This document shows positions 13,998 to 23,390 of a stretch of DNA of 64,000 bases, in pieces (the first letter of the stretch is position 1; the number at the start of each line of letters is the position of its first letter). The DNA lies in contig OZ234494.1 of the NCBI GenBank assembly GCA_965153455.1, positions 2,666,001 through 2,730,000 on the forward strand, written 5' to 3'. Source of the stretch: Sphagnum compactum. Its lineage: Eukaryota; Bryophyta; Sphagnopsida; Sphagnales. A program made the position numbers and the translations under genes. Below the pieces are notes generated by a model that was not told the DNA's origin, did not search any database, and saw only the letters and a list, made by a program, of their open reading frames with translations.

Positions 13998-14991
13998 TGT
14001 AACACGAAATTAGGTCGCCACACCAGTGTGAACACTGTATGATCTTGGGATTTAAGTTTGCTTTATTAGCCGTCATTTTGCTGCGGCAATCTCTCCATTA
14101 CTTCTGCATGGAAGTGCATGGGGGGTTTTCTCTCTGGGTGTGTGTGAGATGTTGTACAGGAAGGAGGTGGCGCGAATGATGGGAAGGAGTGGAGTTGCAT
14201 TGATGAGCCGAAGTGGAAGGCACGGCGGCGGCTGAGTAACGGAAAAAGGAAGCTTGTGATGGAAGCTACGAAGAAAGCGGAGAGGAGGAGGAGCTGCCGG
14301 TCTAGAAGGGTGGCTGGTTTTTTTTGGGTGAGCGATTAGTAGATCAGCACTGGAGATGAGAGGATAGGCAGATAGACAAAAAGAGCATTTTTTGAGGAAG
14401 AGCAGGCAGAGACGCTTGGAGGATAGCTAGAGAGGTCTGAGATAGACTGAGAGGTCTGATTTTTTGAAGAGCGTTTTGAGCTCTGGAGTTGTTTTCTGGA
14501 TCCTGGCTGATCATTGCTTAAGGAGGCCGAGATAGAGCTGAAGAGGTCAAATGAGCTTAGAAGAGTATAGACGTATCACTTTGTATGTCTGTTTTTGTAG
14601 AGAACTTGGCTGTGTTGCTGAAACTTTCCGCTGCGCCAGCGACTTAGCTAAGTGGGATGCATGATTTTGATGAGAACACCGGAGTAGGGAAGCTTGTGCT
14701 GTCGGGGAGATTCTGTGAATTATGAGTTATGAATTTAAATCTCTGAAATTCTGTCTTGTTGTTTTGCATGAGTAGACACTGTGTCTGAGGAAGTTCAGTG
14801 AAGGGGCTTTTGCATCGGTGATGTGTGCATCCCATTAGCTTTTAGTAGGACTAGAAGACAGAAGCTATGGACTTAGATTAGCGCAATTGTCATGCCGTTT
14901 GTTTAACAGACGATCACCCATTCGTATTTCTGTCAGGGTGAATTCAACAGAGGGGTCGAGTCGTTCTTTGACCTTTCCCTTTTCTTTTGGT
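13998..14991 (+). repeat. 5' LTR of the gypsy element
   Basis: Begins TGTAACACG and matches the 3' LTR almost throughout. The 3' LTR ends GGTTACA, the inverse of the TGTAAC start, but here the sequence runs from TTTTGGT straight into ATCAGAGC. The last few LTR bases and the first bases of the primer site have collapsed into one shared GGT, so the exact 3' border of this LTR is ambiguous. The LTR should carry the promoter, but I do not assign a TATA box with confidence. Confidence 0.92.
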
Positions 14992-14999
14992 ATCAGAGC
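14988..14999 (+). promoter_or_regulatory. Primer binding site for tRNA-Met (initiator)
   Basis: TGGTATCAGAGC is the standard plant retroelement primer site, complementary to the 3' end of initiator methionine tRNA. It normally starts a base or two after the LTR end. Here it overlaps the end of the recognisable LTR, as described for the 5' LTR. Confidence 0.93.
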
Positions 15000-15064
15000 T
15001 GGTTCCGTTCATGTAGCTTTGGTAGAACCTGTGGATGCTTAGGTAGAATGATAATTGGAGTATC

Positions 15065-16675
15065 ATGTCTTCGTCTAGTGCAGAGGAGGGTAATGTAGAA
15101 GAGTTGACACAGGAGATTCGTGAACAACAGCTCGTCAATAGGTTCGATTTTCTGACTTCGCAGAATGGACCCCAGAAAGGAGCTGTAGTCCTGCGTTTCC
15201 TGGGATTTGGAATAGTAACTCTGGTAGGAGTAGATCCAGCTGAAGCTCGAGTTGGAGATATAGCAGTAGAAGTAGCTCATAGTGGTTTTTTCACTCGCGC
15301 TCAAGTTTGGTTGAAGGTGACAAATGGAGCAAGGGGATGGGCATCAACCTCACAGTTATAGACGAAGTACTACTACACCTCCTATCTTGCGTAGGGTAAC
15401 GCCTTTGTTTGCTGAAAGGCAGCGTAGAGTACCCAGGCTAGGGAACATCTGGATTCCCAAGCTTGCTGTAACGCCTAACCATTTTGTCAGATTGTATATT
15501 CCTGGTGTGGAAGATTTGTTTCAGGAGGGAGATCGCCTACTCAGGGTGGAGCATGGTGGATCGAGATCTCGCCTCATGAGCTGGAGGATATGGCGCAACC
15601 AAGAGGGAGAATGGTAATTCCAACAAGAATCTACAAATGAGCAGAGTTTTTCCACTTTCGCTTCTATTGTTACACCTTTGAGACCAGTGGCTGAGGGAGC
15701 TCAGTCTGACTTTATAGAGTGGCGCGGGTGATGTTTGTCTTTCTCAAAATGAAACATGAACAGAAGCGGCTGAGAAGCTGATCAATTTTGTTGTTATTTG
15801 ATTGTGATTTGAGGAACCGTGTGTGGAGTGTATGTAATTGTGGTGTGTAGCTGCGTATTTGCAAAATGACTAGTCCCCAGGGAATGGATGAGCTGTTCTG
15901 GGGACGAGACCATGAGGATGTTAATGATTGGGCGGAGCGACTTACCATGGCTGCTGAAGTGCGAGACCTGAATGGAGACAAGCTCTTCAAGATTGCCAAG
16001 TTGAATCTGAGGGGTCGAGCCAAGGAGTGGTTCAAGAGGTTGCAGCCGGCACCAGCCGATTGGGCTGAACTGAGGACACTGATAGTGCAGAAGTATGGTG
16101 ATGTTGATGTTGATGACATCAGGATGAAGCTGGATGCCATCAAGCAAGAACCCAAGGAGAGAGTTCAAAAGTATTTTGAACGTCTCGACAAAATGTTTCA
16201 GAAGGGCCGACTACAAGACGCCGAGCAGAAGCAAAGATTCTTGGCCAGGTTAAGGCCAGAAATTCGAAAATTGTGTGTGGTGAGAACGTATGCAGACATT
16301 GAAGAATTAGTTGGTGCTGCGACGGAAGTGGAGAGAGTTATGGGTGAGCTTGGGGAGACTCCGTATGAACCTCTGAAAGAGGAACAAGAAGAGGAGTCCT
16401 CGCAAACCATTATGGAGAAACAGGTCACTGCTCTAAACAATACCCTCATCAATTTCTTCAAGGGGGCTGTGTCTAATCCAGAGGCTTCATCGTCTTCCAC
16501 CATGTTTGGAGGATGCCAAATCTGCGAAGGAGGGGACCATATGGCCACCACCTGTCCAAGGTTGACTGAAGCACGGCCGAAATGTGCCAAGTGCAAAATG
16601 CCTCATAGGATAGAGAATTGTGGAATAAAATGTTCCTTCTGCTCAGGGTTGGGGCATTCTAAGGACCGGTGCTAG
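15065..16675 (+). pseudogene. gag region of the gypsy element (broken)
   Basis: The leader part (15,065-15,361) starts with ATG but runs into a stop, and the DNA to 15,865 is open only in pieces. From 15,866 a 269-codon open frame encodes the gag core (WAERL, GRAKEWF, a QKYFERLDKM region) and ends in a cysteine-rich region with CX2CX4HX4C-like knuckles (CQICEGGDHMATTC, then CAKCKMPHRIENC and CSFCSGLGHSKDRC). A TAG at 16,673 ends the frame, but the same frame is open beyond it, which suggests gag and pol were once one reading frame. Confidence 0.85.
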
Positions 16676-17857
16676 AAGAAGCCCAAGGATGGGAAATCGC
16701 AATTTGGGGCAGCAAACTTCTTGGAGGTGTTGCTTAATGATGAGGCAGCGACCGAGCAGCAGCTTAATAAGCTGTGTGGTAATGAAAACCTTTTCTCTTA
16801 TACCCGAGTGCCGAGAAGGAGAACTCTTGTCGAAGTAGCACCAGGAGGGGCTGTGTCGATCCCTGAAACTATAGGAGAAGGAGTTGGTGCAAGCCGGGAT
16901 ACTGCAGTTAGGTCCAAAATTCTTTCGCACTTCATTAAGGGAAAGATTTCCCTCTCACCTATGGAAACTATTCTGATGATTCCTGGAGAACTGGAACACC
17001 TTGAGAGTTTGGTGAAGCTGGCAAGGAGAAAGAGGGATTCAGAAGCGACTGAGAATCAAGTGTCAGTGGTTTCCGCGAGTCCGTCACTAAAGAGGATCTG
17101 CATCAACAAGACCCATTGAAGCAAGACTCTGCATTTGCTTGTGGAGATCAGCAACTATGTTGTTGAAGGTCTGGTGGATACTGGAGCTTCCATGTCTGTT
17201 ATGGCTGCAGCTGTAGTTAGAGAGTTGGGCTTGATGCATCTTGTGACAGGGACTGAAACTTACAAGACCGCATCGGGAGTGGTCACTCAGGCTTTAGGAT
17301 GGATTGATGAGATGACAGTCAAGGTAGGAGGCGTACAGTGCGCCATGACCTTTATGGTTGTGGACACAGACAGTTACGACGTGCTGCTTGGACTGGACTT
17401 TCTGATGAAAATTGGAGCAGTTGTGGATGTAGAACGAGGTCTGCTACAAGTGAGACATGGTCCTGGGACCAATGTGGAGGTGTTGCCGTTGACGGTGGTG
17501 AATTTGCTGCAGAGGATGAATTCGGGAGATCTGGTGCAAGAGGCGTCGACCACCTGGAAAGACACGCGCGCCAATAGAAGTTCTAACTGGATGCCAGGAC
17601 AGGATCAGACGATTGTGACCAAGGAAGACGATGCATACACCTCGGATTCTGATGCTGGTACTGATAGCAGTGAATATTATGATTCGGAGTCTAATCAGTT
17701 GAAGCAAAGTGATTGCGAGGATGAGTTTGGGGATGCTGAGTTGGAGAAATTGGTGAGCTCAGAAGGGCCGCAAGAAATTCTGCGACTGGAGCTACAAGAG
17801 CAGGTTGATGGGTTCATGGCGGAAGAGGTCACAGATGCGGATGATTACGCAGACTAG
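16676..17857 (+). pseudogene. Linker and retropepsin-like aspartic protease of the gypsy element
   Basis: The frame of gag continues after the TAG to a TGA at 17,117 and then to a TAG at 17,855. The protease is recognised by VDTGASMSV near 17,175-17,200 (the DTGA active-site signature of retropepsins), followed by a hydrophobic YDVLLGLDFL motif near 17,376-17,405. The C-terminal part is acidic (many D/E/S). The stops would prevent a full polyprotein. Confidence 0.85.
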
Positions 17858-18058
17858 ATCAGATGGGTGTCTGATGCAGAGCAGGGCAGACAGGCCATGT
17901 ATGAATCCACGCATAATGTACCTATGCCATTGCTGCTGCAGCAACCCAGCACAGACCACAATTCTACGATTCCAGTGCTGTTGCAAACTGTCCGGGTGAA
18001 AGATGGTAACCCTAATTACAAATTCGCTGAACAATTGGCATCGTTCAGCCATTAAGAA

Positions 18059-19797
18059 ATGGACAATAGGTGGAGGGAGATCTGCCAGCGAATCAGGATA
18101 GACACCGGATTGGATGATGAAAAACAGCAGCAAATCTGGGGAATTCTGGAGCGGTACCAAGATGTCTTTGCTTGGAACAAGGGAGAACTAGGCTGTTGCA
18201 CCATTGGGGAGCATTGTATAGATACGCAAGGATTCCCACCTTGCAAAGCATCTCCTGGTCGATTATCTTATTCGGAGGAGGCTGAAGTAAAAAGGCAAAT
18301 AGATGTCCTGGTAAATTTGGGTAAGATGAGGCCCAGCAACTCTGAGTATGCCTGTCGGGTGACTCTGCCAGTGAAGAAAGATGGGAGCAGGCGTTTCTGT
18401 GGAGACTATCGGCCACTTAACGCACAAACGCGTCGAGATTCATTTCCGATGCCACTCGTGGAGGATGTGATTGATCAGCTGGGAAACTCATCATGGTTCA
18501 TTGCCTTAGATTTGCAGTCTGGTTTTTGGCAAATTCGGATGGCTCTAGAGGACATGAAGAAGACCGCTCTGATTACTAAGACTGGATTGTATGACTGGAC
18601 AGTTATGCCATTCGGACTGAAGAACGTAACGAGTATGTTCACCCGAACTATGTCAGAGGTCTTTAAGGATTTGGGCAACAAGTTTCTGAAGGTATTCGTT
18701 GATTACCTCAATGTACACAGCAAGAGTTGGGGGGAGCATCTTCAACATCTGGATATAGTTCTTTCAAACTCAGGGAAGTGAATCTTAAACTGAACCCAAA
18801 CAAGTGTTGCTTTGCTGCTAAGACTATTACATTTCTGGGCCATGTGGTAAGCAAGGAGGGCACCAGACCGGATCCTGGGAAAATCGAAGCAGTTCTGCAT
18901 TTCCCAACACCGAAAACAGTCACAAGTGTCAGGTCGTTCTTAGGTCTGACAGGTTACTACCGAAAGTATATTCGAGGCTATTCAAGATTAGCAGGTCCTT
19001 TGTTTGAGTTAACAAGGAAGGACGTTGCATTTGTGTGGGATGTGGGCTGTCAACAGGCATACCAGGCGTTAAAGGCAGCACTAGTGGGCGCGCCTATGCT
19101 CACACGACCAAATTTCAAAAGAACATTCTGGCTGGACGTAGACTGGTCGCCCAAGGGTGTTGGAGCTATATTGTCACAGAAAGAAGGGAGGTTTGAGAAG
19201 GTGGTAGCGTACGCCAGCAAGAGCCTAACAGAGGCACAGAGGAAGTTCCATCCCATGGAAGGGGAATGCTACGCGCTGATTTGGGGCGTCATGCATTTCA
19301 GGCAGTACTTGCACAGAAATCATTTTATTCTACGCACAAACCACAAGCCGCTGGAATGGTTGGCTACGGTGTCAGATGCGCATGGCAGGAGAAGAAGGTG
19401 GGTAGATATGTTACAAGATTTTAGCTTCAAGATAATACACCGACCAGGACTCAAGCATACAAATGTCGATGCCTTGAGTAGGAATCCAGTTGGACCAGCT
19501 GCTGATGACGATGACTTCAGTGAAGAGATACAAGATATTGCAGGCACTCAAACTGATGCACATACAGGAGAAGAGGAGTTTCTCTGTGTTCGGACAGGCA
19601 AGGAAACAGAATGGCTCGGTGTAAGGAGAAGGGATAGGGAGTTAGTACAACACCGTACCTGTTGTTTCGGGATTAACCACTGTAGGTATGACGGCAGCCA
19701 TCAGTTGTATGTAGTTGACGTTGTATCAGGAGAAGAGCAGCCCAAGGAGGTTGTTTCAGGTGAAGCAGAAGCTGCAAATGGGGGTGAGCTTGTGTAG
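18059..19797 (+). pseudogene. Reverse transcriptase and RNase H of the gypsy element (inactivated)
   Basis: RT motifs appear in order: YRPLNAQTRRDSFPMP, ALDLQSGFWQIRM, PFGLKN and FVDYLNVHS. In the last, the second catalytic aspartate of the usual F/YVDD box is replaced by tyrosine (codon 18,704-18,706). The frame then shifts near 18,765 (18,059-18,781 is in one frame, the rest in another). RNase H follows (LDVDWSPKGVGAILSQ, HPMEGECYAL, RTNHKPLEWL). The aspartate normally found in the TDHKPL box is asparagine here (19,339-19,341). Ends at a TAG (19,795). Upstream stops lie at 17,855 and 18,053. Confidence 0.92.
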
Positions 19798-19812
19798 GAC
19801 GATGGTGAGAGA

Positions 19813-20727
19813 ATGGTGGTGAAGAGAAGGAGACCCCAATACTTTGACAAGCGGCAGCAACTAGACCTGGTATTGGAGGCTCAAGAACTAGCTGAGTTTA
19901 GGGACCATGAGTTGAGTCCTACTGAATCTGATGATGAGGAAGATCAGAGAACGTTGGCTGAGATCCGTCGAAGGTACTTCTGGCATCATCGAACTGAAGA
20001 TGTTAAGATGGTAGTCAGAAGGTGCCAACAATGCCAACTGGTGAGGAGCGAAGAATTCGAGATGATGTGCAAGAATTACGGAATCCAGCATCAGCGCACT
20101 GCACCTATGTGGCCTCAATGCAATGGGATGGCGGAGCGCATAATCAAGACCATCAAGCATGGCATCACTGTTCTTGCTGCAACACCAGGCAATGTGGATT
20201 GTTGGGACGAGCATCTGGCTAAGGTTCTGTTTGGGTACCGATGTGGGATCCAGGCTAGTACAAGGTTTTCACCCTTCATGATTCTGACTGGTCGCACACC
20301 ACGTCTCAGGGCAGACAATTACCTGCACGCTCTGACTGCTAAGATTGATGATGGTGCGGATGTGGAGGTTGCTGCAGCACAGTTTCTCCAGAAAATGGAG
20401 CTTATTGCAAGCATCCACGAAAGCGTTTTGCTCAATGTGGAGCAAGCACAGAAGCAGCAAAGAAAGACTTATGCCACTCAGAAAGGTAAGCATTTGTTTG
20501 AGGGACTGGTTGCAGGGGCGACGATGGTGAAGATGAAGAAACCAGGAAAGAGAAGAGCTTTATCTGCAAGCTGGGAGGGTCCATATCAGTTCGTTGGGCA
20601 TGCTGATGGGCAAGGAAACTTTGACTTTGAAGAATGCAGTCGGATATGCATCATCCGAGATGCTGACGGACACCAGTGGGAAAGGTCTCGGCGGGATCTC
20701 CAGATCTATCACGTTCCACCAGACTGA
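19813..20727 (+). pseudogene. Integrase remnant of the gypsy element
   Basis: In the same frame as the RNase H part beyond the TAG at 19,795. It keeps the CC half of the HHCC zinc finger (CQQCQLV near 20,026-20,045) and the end of the catalytic core (GIQHQRTAPMWPQCNGMAER, with the last acidic residue of the DDE triad), then a C-terminal WEGPYQFV domain. Only about ten residues separate the zinc finger from the end of the core. The central core with the two catalytic aspartates is missing, evidently by in-frame deletion near 20,050. Confidence 0.88.
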
Positions 20728-20752
20728 GTGAAGCTGAGGGACTCAGCTTTTT

Positions 20753-20766
20753 AAAGAACGGAGGGG
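20753..20766 (+). promoter_or_regulatory. Polypurine tract of the gypsy element
   Basis: A purine-rich run (AAAGAACGGAGGGG, with a single C) ends seven bases before the 3' LTR, just after the integrase stop at 20,727. This is the expected position of the plus-strand primer. Confidence 0.7.
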
Positions 20767-20773
20767 TTACATA

Positions 20774-21771
20774 TGTAACACGAAATTAGGTCGCCACACC
20801 AGTGTGAACACTGTCTGATCTTGGGATTTAAGTTTGCTTTATTAGCCGCCATTTGGCTGCGGCAGTCTTTCCATTACTTCTGCATGGAAGTGCATGGGGG
20901 GTTTTCTCTCTGGGTGTGTGTGAGATGTTGTACAGGAAGGAGGTGGCGCGAATGATGGGAAGGAGTGGAGCTGCATTGATGAGCCGAAGTGGAAGGCACG
21001 GCGGCGGCTGAGTAACGGAAAAAGGAAGCTTGTGATGGAAGCTACGAAGAAAGCGGAGAGGAGGAGGAGCTGCCGGTCTAGAAGGGTGGCTGGTTTTTTT
21101 TTGGTGAGCGATTAGTAGATCAGCACTGGAGATGAGAGGATAGGCAGATAGACAAAAAGAGCATTTTTTGAGGAAGAGCAGGCAGAGACGCTTGGAGGAT
21201 AGCTAGAGAGGTCTGAGATAGACTGAGAGGTCTGATTTTTTGAAGAGCGTTTTGAGCTCTGGAGTTGTTTTCTGGATCCTGGCTGATCATTGCTTAAGGA
21301 GGCCGAGATAGAGCTGAAGAGGTCAAATGAGCTTAGAAGAGTATAGACGTATCACTTTGTATGTCTGTTTTTGTAGAGAACTTGGCTGTGTTGCTGAAAC
21401 TTTCCGCTGCGCCAGCGACTTAGCTAAGTGGGATGCATGATTTTGATGAGAACACCGGAGTAGGGAAGCTTGTGCTGTCGGGGAGATTCTGTGAATTATG
21501 AGTTATGAATTTAAATCTCTGAAATTATGTCTTGTTGTTTTGCATGAGTAGACACTGTGTCTGAGGAAGTTCAGTGAAGGGGCTTTTGCATCGGTGATGT
21601 GTGCATCCCATTAGCTTTTAGTAGGACTAGAAGACAGAAGCTATGGACTTAGATTAGCGCAATTGTCATGCCGTTTGTTTAACAGACGATCACCCATTCG
21701 TATTTCTGTCAAGGTGAACTCAACAGAAGGGTCGAGTCGTTGTTTGACCTTTCCCTTTTCTTTTGGTTACA
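20774..21771 (+). repeat. 3' LTR of the gypsy element
   Basis: Begins TGTAACACG like the 5' LTR and ends GGTTACA, giving perfect 6-bp inverted termini (TGTAAC and GTTACA). Differences from the 5' LTR are scattered substitutions, for example near the start and in the last 60 bp. CTGT follows at 21,772, matching the four bases before the 5' LTR. Confidence 0.93.
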
Positions 21772-22529
21772 CTGTGACTATGGAAATCCTAAGAACCTTC
21801 AAAATACATCCAAAAGTCATATTGTGGGAGTTTAGCAATCATTTATGTGTAGAACTAAGCATCAAGTGTCGAAGTACCTTAACATATATATTATAATGAA
21901 ACAAAAATAAAGTAATTTTTGATCCCATGTAAAATTTTAATTTAAATTTGATATTATATGTAATTTTTAAAAACCATTTCAAGTTTTAAGAAGGGATAAA
22001 ATGAAAAGATAATTGTTGAAGAAATGAAAATAAATGGTCCCAAGTGCTAGTTTTAACTAACTACAAAATTAGTGGTAGGACCCTCTTCATTTGGCATTTT
22101 TTATTAAAATAAATCTTTTGTATAAGTCAAAATCAGATTATTGGCACTTTTGCAAAATTTGAGTTGAAAGTTTACCAATAAAAAAAGAGAAAAAAAATGC
22201 TACAAGTTCCAAAATGAGGTCCAAAGTGAAATGAAATTATTTTTATTTTTTTAAAAAAGGTTTAAGTTTGTTGGTTTTAACTACCTCCAAAATTAATAAC
22301 AATTCACTCTCCTTGTAAGACCATTTTGATTCAAATGTATTATAGTGGGTATTGTGCGAAAGTTAGAAATATAAATAAATAAATAAATTTTTAACCCAAT
22401 TATGGTGGTCTAACATAGTTCATGTCAAACCCATTTCAAATAGGTGGGCTAGCATAAATTCCCTTGGACCATAAACATTATTCGCATTGCATTTAATGTC
22501 CATTTTTCATCCATTCACATTTCCATAGT

Positions 22530-22950
22530 CTAATTGTTTGCATTTATCCCTTTGGTTAGTCACCTTTAATCACTTTCAAAATCAATGGAACATGTTTTAC
22601 TTTGAACAACTTCCATTAGTTTTGCCGAGGATCACCATTTGTAATGGCATTGTTTTCTCTTATGTTATTTCTACAACCTTAAACCTAAGTTGTTGAAGTG
22701 ATATGGATAGACCAATGCGTTGCATCTCTAACACCCAATTAACAACTTGTGCCTTTTCCTTGTAGATAATGTTGCATCCTTTCCATACTTCCAATATCTA
22801 ATTTTTCCATTGAGGTGGTCCTTTAAAGAAGTTGTAAGAATCCCAAAATGATGAATTGCCAAATTGAGTTTAGCACACATGTTCATGGCCATCATGGTAA
22901 CTCCAAGGACTAATCATTCCAATTCTCATTCACTCATGTCCTGTAATTGG
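22530..22950 (-). pseudogene. Decayed pogo/Tigger-like transposase (CENP-B type HTH)
   Basis: On the minus strand between about 22,880 and 22,750 the reading is LAIHHFGILTTSLKDHL, resembling the psq-type helix-turn-helix of pogo-like transposases, where a basic GK..R..GK stretch follows. After a frameshift near 22,760 it continues as VVNWVLEMQRIGLSISLQQL and FKVVEIT (to about 22,660), matching the second, CENP-B-type DNA-binding domain. Stops and shifts break the frame, and I cannot follow a catalytic DDE domain with confidence below 22,530. The family call rests on my recognition of these two motifs. Confidence 0.6.
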
Positions 22951-23248
22951 GGATTTGTGATTTGGGCTCTTTTCAATTACAACAAACTTGGGATTGTTGG
23001 AAGATTGTCAATCACTGACAAAGTTTGGTGTATGGCATGATTTTGTAGAGTGAAAGGGCAAATTTGTGACATAACCTAAAGTAGCCCAAGTTTTTGAGTT
23101 GAGTTGCTACTTCACTCCTCCTTATTTTTGGAGTCTCATCCTCTCCTTATTATTGGTCCGTATGTATAATTGCGGTATTATACGGTGGTACTATACCACC
23201 ATAAGAATCAACTTACATTATATAATTATTGTATAATAGGCAAGTGCG

Positions 23249-23350
23249 CCCACGGATTGTGTAAATGGTTCGATTCTTGCCCCACCCACGGATTGCACAA
23301 ACGGTTTGATTTTTGCCCCACCCACGGATTGCGCAAACAGTTCGATTCAG
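23249..23350. repeat. 36-bp tandem repeat, three copies
   Basis: CCCACGGATTG-type units start at about 23,251, 23,287 and 23,323, an exact 36-bp spacing. In one frame each copy encodes a 12-residue unit of the form HGL.K.FD.CPT. The repeat lies in the 5' leader of the hAT-like element, before the transposase ATG. Confidence 0.85.
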
Positions 23351-23390
23351 GCAATCTGGTGCTCTGCTTTTTGGTGTTCATTTGTGTTCA

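Larger units (their letters stand above)
13998..21771 (+). mobile_element. Defective Ty3/gypsy LTR retrotransposon
   Basis: Two roughly 1-kb direct LTRs (13,998-14,991 and 20,774-21,771) flank an internal region with primer binding site, gag zinc knuckles, aspartic protease, reverse transcriptase, RNase H and part of an integrase, in the order RT-RNase H-integrase typical of Ty3/gypsy. CTGT directly precedes the 5' LTR (13,994-13,997) and directly follows the 3' LTR (21,772-21,775), consistent with a 4-5 bp target site duplication. The LTRs differ at about a dozen positions over roughly 990 bp by eye, so insertion is fairly recent. The polyprotein is broken by in-frame stops, one frameshift, active-site changes and an integrase deletion, so this copy cannot move by itself. 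No chromodomain is visible at the integrase C-terminus. Confidence 0.95.

Noticed and set aside
15712-16596. Antisense ORFs of 95-147 codons across gag
   Set aside because: They are shadows of the sense gag frame, which has zinc knuckles and family motifs.
18093-18416. Minus-strand 107-codon ORF within RT
   Set aside because: It lies opposite the conserved RT palm region, which is plainly read on the plus strand.
23260-23285. GGTTCGATTC motif as a tRNA B box
   Set aside because: It is part of a 36-bp tandem repeat, and no cloverleaf stems can be formed around it.
23249-23350. Regular repeats as a CRISPR array
   Set aside because: The 36-bp units are directly adjacent without spacers and the DNA is eukaryotic.
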